Source of the DNA: Planctomycetota bacterium
GTDB lineage: Bacteria; Planctomycetota; PUPC01; DSUN01
Reading direction: 5' to 3'
Length of the DNA stretch: 7,592 bases
NCBI GenBank assembly: GCA_016872875.1
Contig: VGYW01000404.1
Coordinates: 1 to 7,592 of the forward strand
The notes beneath the pieces are model-generated. The model had not been told where the DNA came from, did no database searches, and saw only the letters and a list, made by a program, of their open reading frames with translations. Made by a program: the position numbers and the translations under genes. Positions 6,170 to 7,592 of the stretch are shown here, one piece after another (the stretch's first letter is position 1; every line of letters starts with the position of its first letter).

Positions 6170-6383
6170 GGCGCGCCCGGACCCTTCGCTTGACCTCCTC
6201 CCAGGTGAGGACGGACGCCGGATTCTGCATCAGCGTGGCCTTCCTGCGGGCCAGTTCCTTCTTCTGCCATTCGTGAACTGGCACGGCGTCGGGAGAAGCG
6301 GCCAGATCGTCCCACAGGTCCTCGACGAGCTGGAGCTTCTCTGACGGGCTGAGGTCGAAAATCGAAGCAACGGGCGTGCCCAT
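6159..6383 (-). CDS. Antitoxin, addiction-module component family (unstable antitoxin type)
   Basis: 74-residue acidic-to-basic small protein. The pattern SPSEKLQLVEDLWDDLA (12-28), followed by VHEWQKKELARRKA and a C-terminal TWEEVKRRVRAR (60-71), matches the small antitoxins that partner ParE/RelE-like toxins (TIGR02574-type). The EKL-LWDDL helix is the hallmark, and the length is typical. An in-frame ATG at 6419 would add 12 residues unlike the family; ATG at 6383 gives the usual N-terminus. The Shine-Dalgarno is weak (a GGGG about 12 bases upstream). The gene precedes and overlaps the toxin gene, the standard order for this class. Neutralisation of the toxin is inferred from the family, and self-repression is possible. 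Confidence 0.85.
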   Translation of the reverse strand: MGTPVASIFDLSPSEKLQLVEDLWDDLAASPDAVPVHEWQKKELARRKATLMQNPASVLTWEEVKRRVRARHGR

Positions 6384-6464
6384 GTCACAATACCCCACAG
6401 CCAGAGCGCCTCCTGGCATTCATCCGCGGCGCGCAAGAGTCTCCAAGCCAGCACCACTACGAGT

Positions 6465-6493
6465 AATCTACCCGCCCCCCCCTGGCTTGTCAA
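6465..6493 (-). promoter_or_regulatory. Sigma70-type promoter of the toxin-antitoxin operon
   Basis: On the - strand TTGACA (6493-6488, perfect) is followed after 17 bases by TAGATT (6470-6465, 4 of 6). Transcription would start near 6458, with a leader of about 75 bases before the antitoxin ATG. The spacer contains a run of eight G (6482-6475 on this strand). The promoter begins only 15 bases after the stop codon of gfo copy 2, so the toxin-antitoxin pair has its own transcription start. Confidence 0.65.
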
Positions 6494-6508
6494 GGCCGGA
6501 ACGGACGG

Positions 6509-7592
6509 TCACAGGGACCAGCCCTGGCGGTAATCGGGGTGCGCGGCGGCATCGGCCTCGGGGTTGTTGACGATCTTGCCCTCCAGCGGGTCGTACTCGA
6601 GTTCGTCCTTGAATTGGGTGGCGACGTTGCCGAGCATGAGGAGCTCGATGTAGGGGCCGGTGTTGCTGAAGTTCGAGAGCGTGGGCGCGCCGCCGCGGGC
6701 GGCCTGGAGCCAGTCGCGCTCGTGGCCCTGCGGCTGGGGAAGCCGCTGGGGCGGCTTGGGTTCGCCGGGGAACTTGTCCTCGGGGTAGAGGAAGATTCCG
6801 CCGTTGTGCTCGTTGGCGCGGAGCATGCCCTTGGCGCCGACGATGAGGGCGCCGCCGTGCTCCTTCCACTTCTTGTCGCCGGCGTCGCCCCAGTCGAGCT
6901 GGCGGCCGATGTAGGTCTCGACCTTCTTCCGCAGTTCCTGGTTGCGGGCGAGCCAGGTGATGGTGATGGGCGGCAGCCCCTCGCGGGCCGGAATCTTGAA
7001 GTGCACGACCTCCGAACTGGGGAAGGAGAGGCGGTTGATCTCGGGGACCTCGGCTTGGATGCGGATTCGCGGCTTGGTTTCGGGCGCGGCATGCCAGCAG
7101 GCGACTGTCTTCATCGCCATAAAGGCCAGGTATGCGCTGTGGGAGGCCCACCAGCCGAGCTGTGCGGTGCCGAAGTCGCGCCAGTGGTTGATGTGGAGCC
7201 ATTCGGCGTGGAAGTCGCGGTAGGCCGCCGGGCCGAGCCAGAGGTCCCACTTGAGGTAGGGCGGCACGGGCTGTGCGCCCTTGGGCGGCTCCTTGCGGTT
7301 CGTGCCCGCGCCGGCGTTCCAGACGTAGATTTCCTTGATGTCGCCGAGCGCCCCGTCCTGGACCAGCTCGACACCGCGTCGGAACTGGCCGCTGGAGGAG
7401 CCCTGGTTGCCCATCTGCGTGGCGACCTTCTGCTTCTCCGCTGTGAGGCGCATCACGCGGGCCTCGTAGACGGCCCGCGAGAGCGGCTTCTCGGTGAAGA
7501 CGTGCTTGCCCGCCTTCATCGCGGCAACGGAGATGACGGCGTGCGTGTGGTCGGGCGTGGGCACGACAACCGCGTCTATCTGCTTCCCCATC
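6509..7592 (-). CDS. Gfo/Idh/MocA family oxidoreductase, copy 2 (5' end outside window)
   Basis: The 3' 360 codons of a second oxidoreductase. The first methionine visible (7591) aligns with about residue 95 of copy 1, inside the Rossmann fold, so the gene continues beyond the right edge and its signal peptide cannot be seen. Shared with copy 1 are PTPDHTHA (11-18 of the visible part), EKPL (34-37), TQMGNQGSS (58-66), QFRRGVELV, QPVPPYLKWDLWLGPA and LEYDPLEGKI (331-340). The region corresponding to the usual D-x-x-x-H motif reads WWASH (147-151), again without the Asp. Copies 1 and 2 end in matching GW-[AS]-L. This is a clear tandem paralogue, diverged enough for a different substrate. The substrate and partner proteins are unknown. 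Confidence 0.92.
   Translation of the reverse strand, partial: MGKQIDAVVVPTPDHTHAVISVAAMKAGKHVFTEKPLSRAVYEARVMRLTAEKQKVATQMGNQGSSSGQFRRGVELVQDGALGDIKEIYVWNAGAGTNRKEPPKGAQPVPPYLKWDLWLGPAAYRDFHAEWLHINHWRDFGTAQLGWWASHSAYLAFMAMKTVACWHAAPETKPRIRIQAEVPEINRLSFPSSEVVHFKIPAREGLPPITITWLARNQELRKKVETYIGRQLDWGDAGDKKWKEHGGALIVGAKGMLRANEHNGGIFLYPEDKFPGEPKPPQRLPQPQGHERDWLQAARGGAPTLSNFSNTGPYIELLMLGNVATQFKDELEYDPLEGKIVNNPEADAAAHPDYRQGWSL

Overview
The window is GC-rich bacterial chromosome. Two large signalling genes lie on the + strand (448-4153). The - strand (4356-7592) carries two tandem paralogous secreted-type Gfo/Idh/MocA oxidoreductases with a small toxin-antitoxin operon between them. A Tat-exported Gfo/Idh/MocA enzyme of the 'TPDHTHA ... 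EKPL ... QMGNQG' type, together with FHA-GAF-HD architecture and GC-rich small palindromes, suggests a PVC-type bacterium (Planctomycetota or a relative such as Lentisphaerota). This is inference from protein style; there is no rRNA or marker gene in the window.

Layout: 1-447 is a non-coding stretch rich in small inverted repeats. It includes an AT-rich 8-bp-arm palindrome at 132-151, a palindromic repeat at 273-291, and a sigma70-like promoter (TTGACT-N17-TATCAT) just before the first gene. 448-1902 encodes an FHA-GAF-HD protein whose HD-GYP-like domain has lost several metal-site and signature residues. A near-consensus promoter (TTGACA-N16-TATAGT) at 1950-1977 separates it from 2057-4153, a receiver-GAF-PAS-HisKA-HATPase histidine kinase. 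The convergent gap 4154-4355 holds a nested inverted-repeat element made of four alternating copies of a GCAGAAYGTCC core, followed by a separate hairpin. On the - strand come gfo copy 1 (5768-4356, GTG start, Tat signal), a ParE/RelE-family toxin (6169-5867) overlapping its antitoxin (6383-6159), the promoter of that pair (6493-6465), and the 3' part of gfo copy 2, which runs off the right edge.

How the genes fit together: the two + genes probably both serve intracellular signalling. One recognises phosphothreonine through FHA, the other is a phosphorelay kinase. Each has its own promoter, and no output regulator is in the window. The oxidoreductase pair looks like a tandem duplication acting on carbohydrate-like substrates outside the cytoplasm. 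The toxin-antitoxin operon looks like a later insertion between the two copies. Copy 1 also carries an 8-residue insertion relative to copy 2, encoded by a palindromic repeat of the same family as the one at 273-291. I found no CRISPR array, tRNA, rRNA, transposase or recognisable novel defence system. The most unusual signals are the repeat elements and the degenerate HD-GYP domain.
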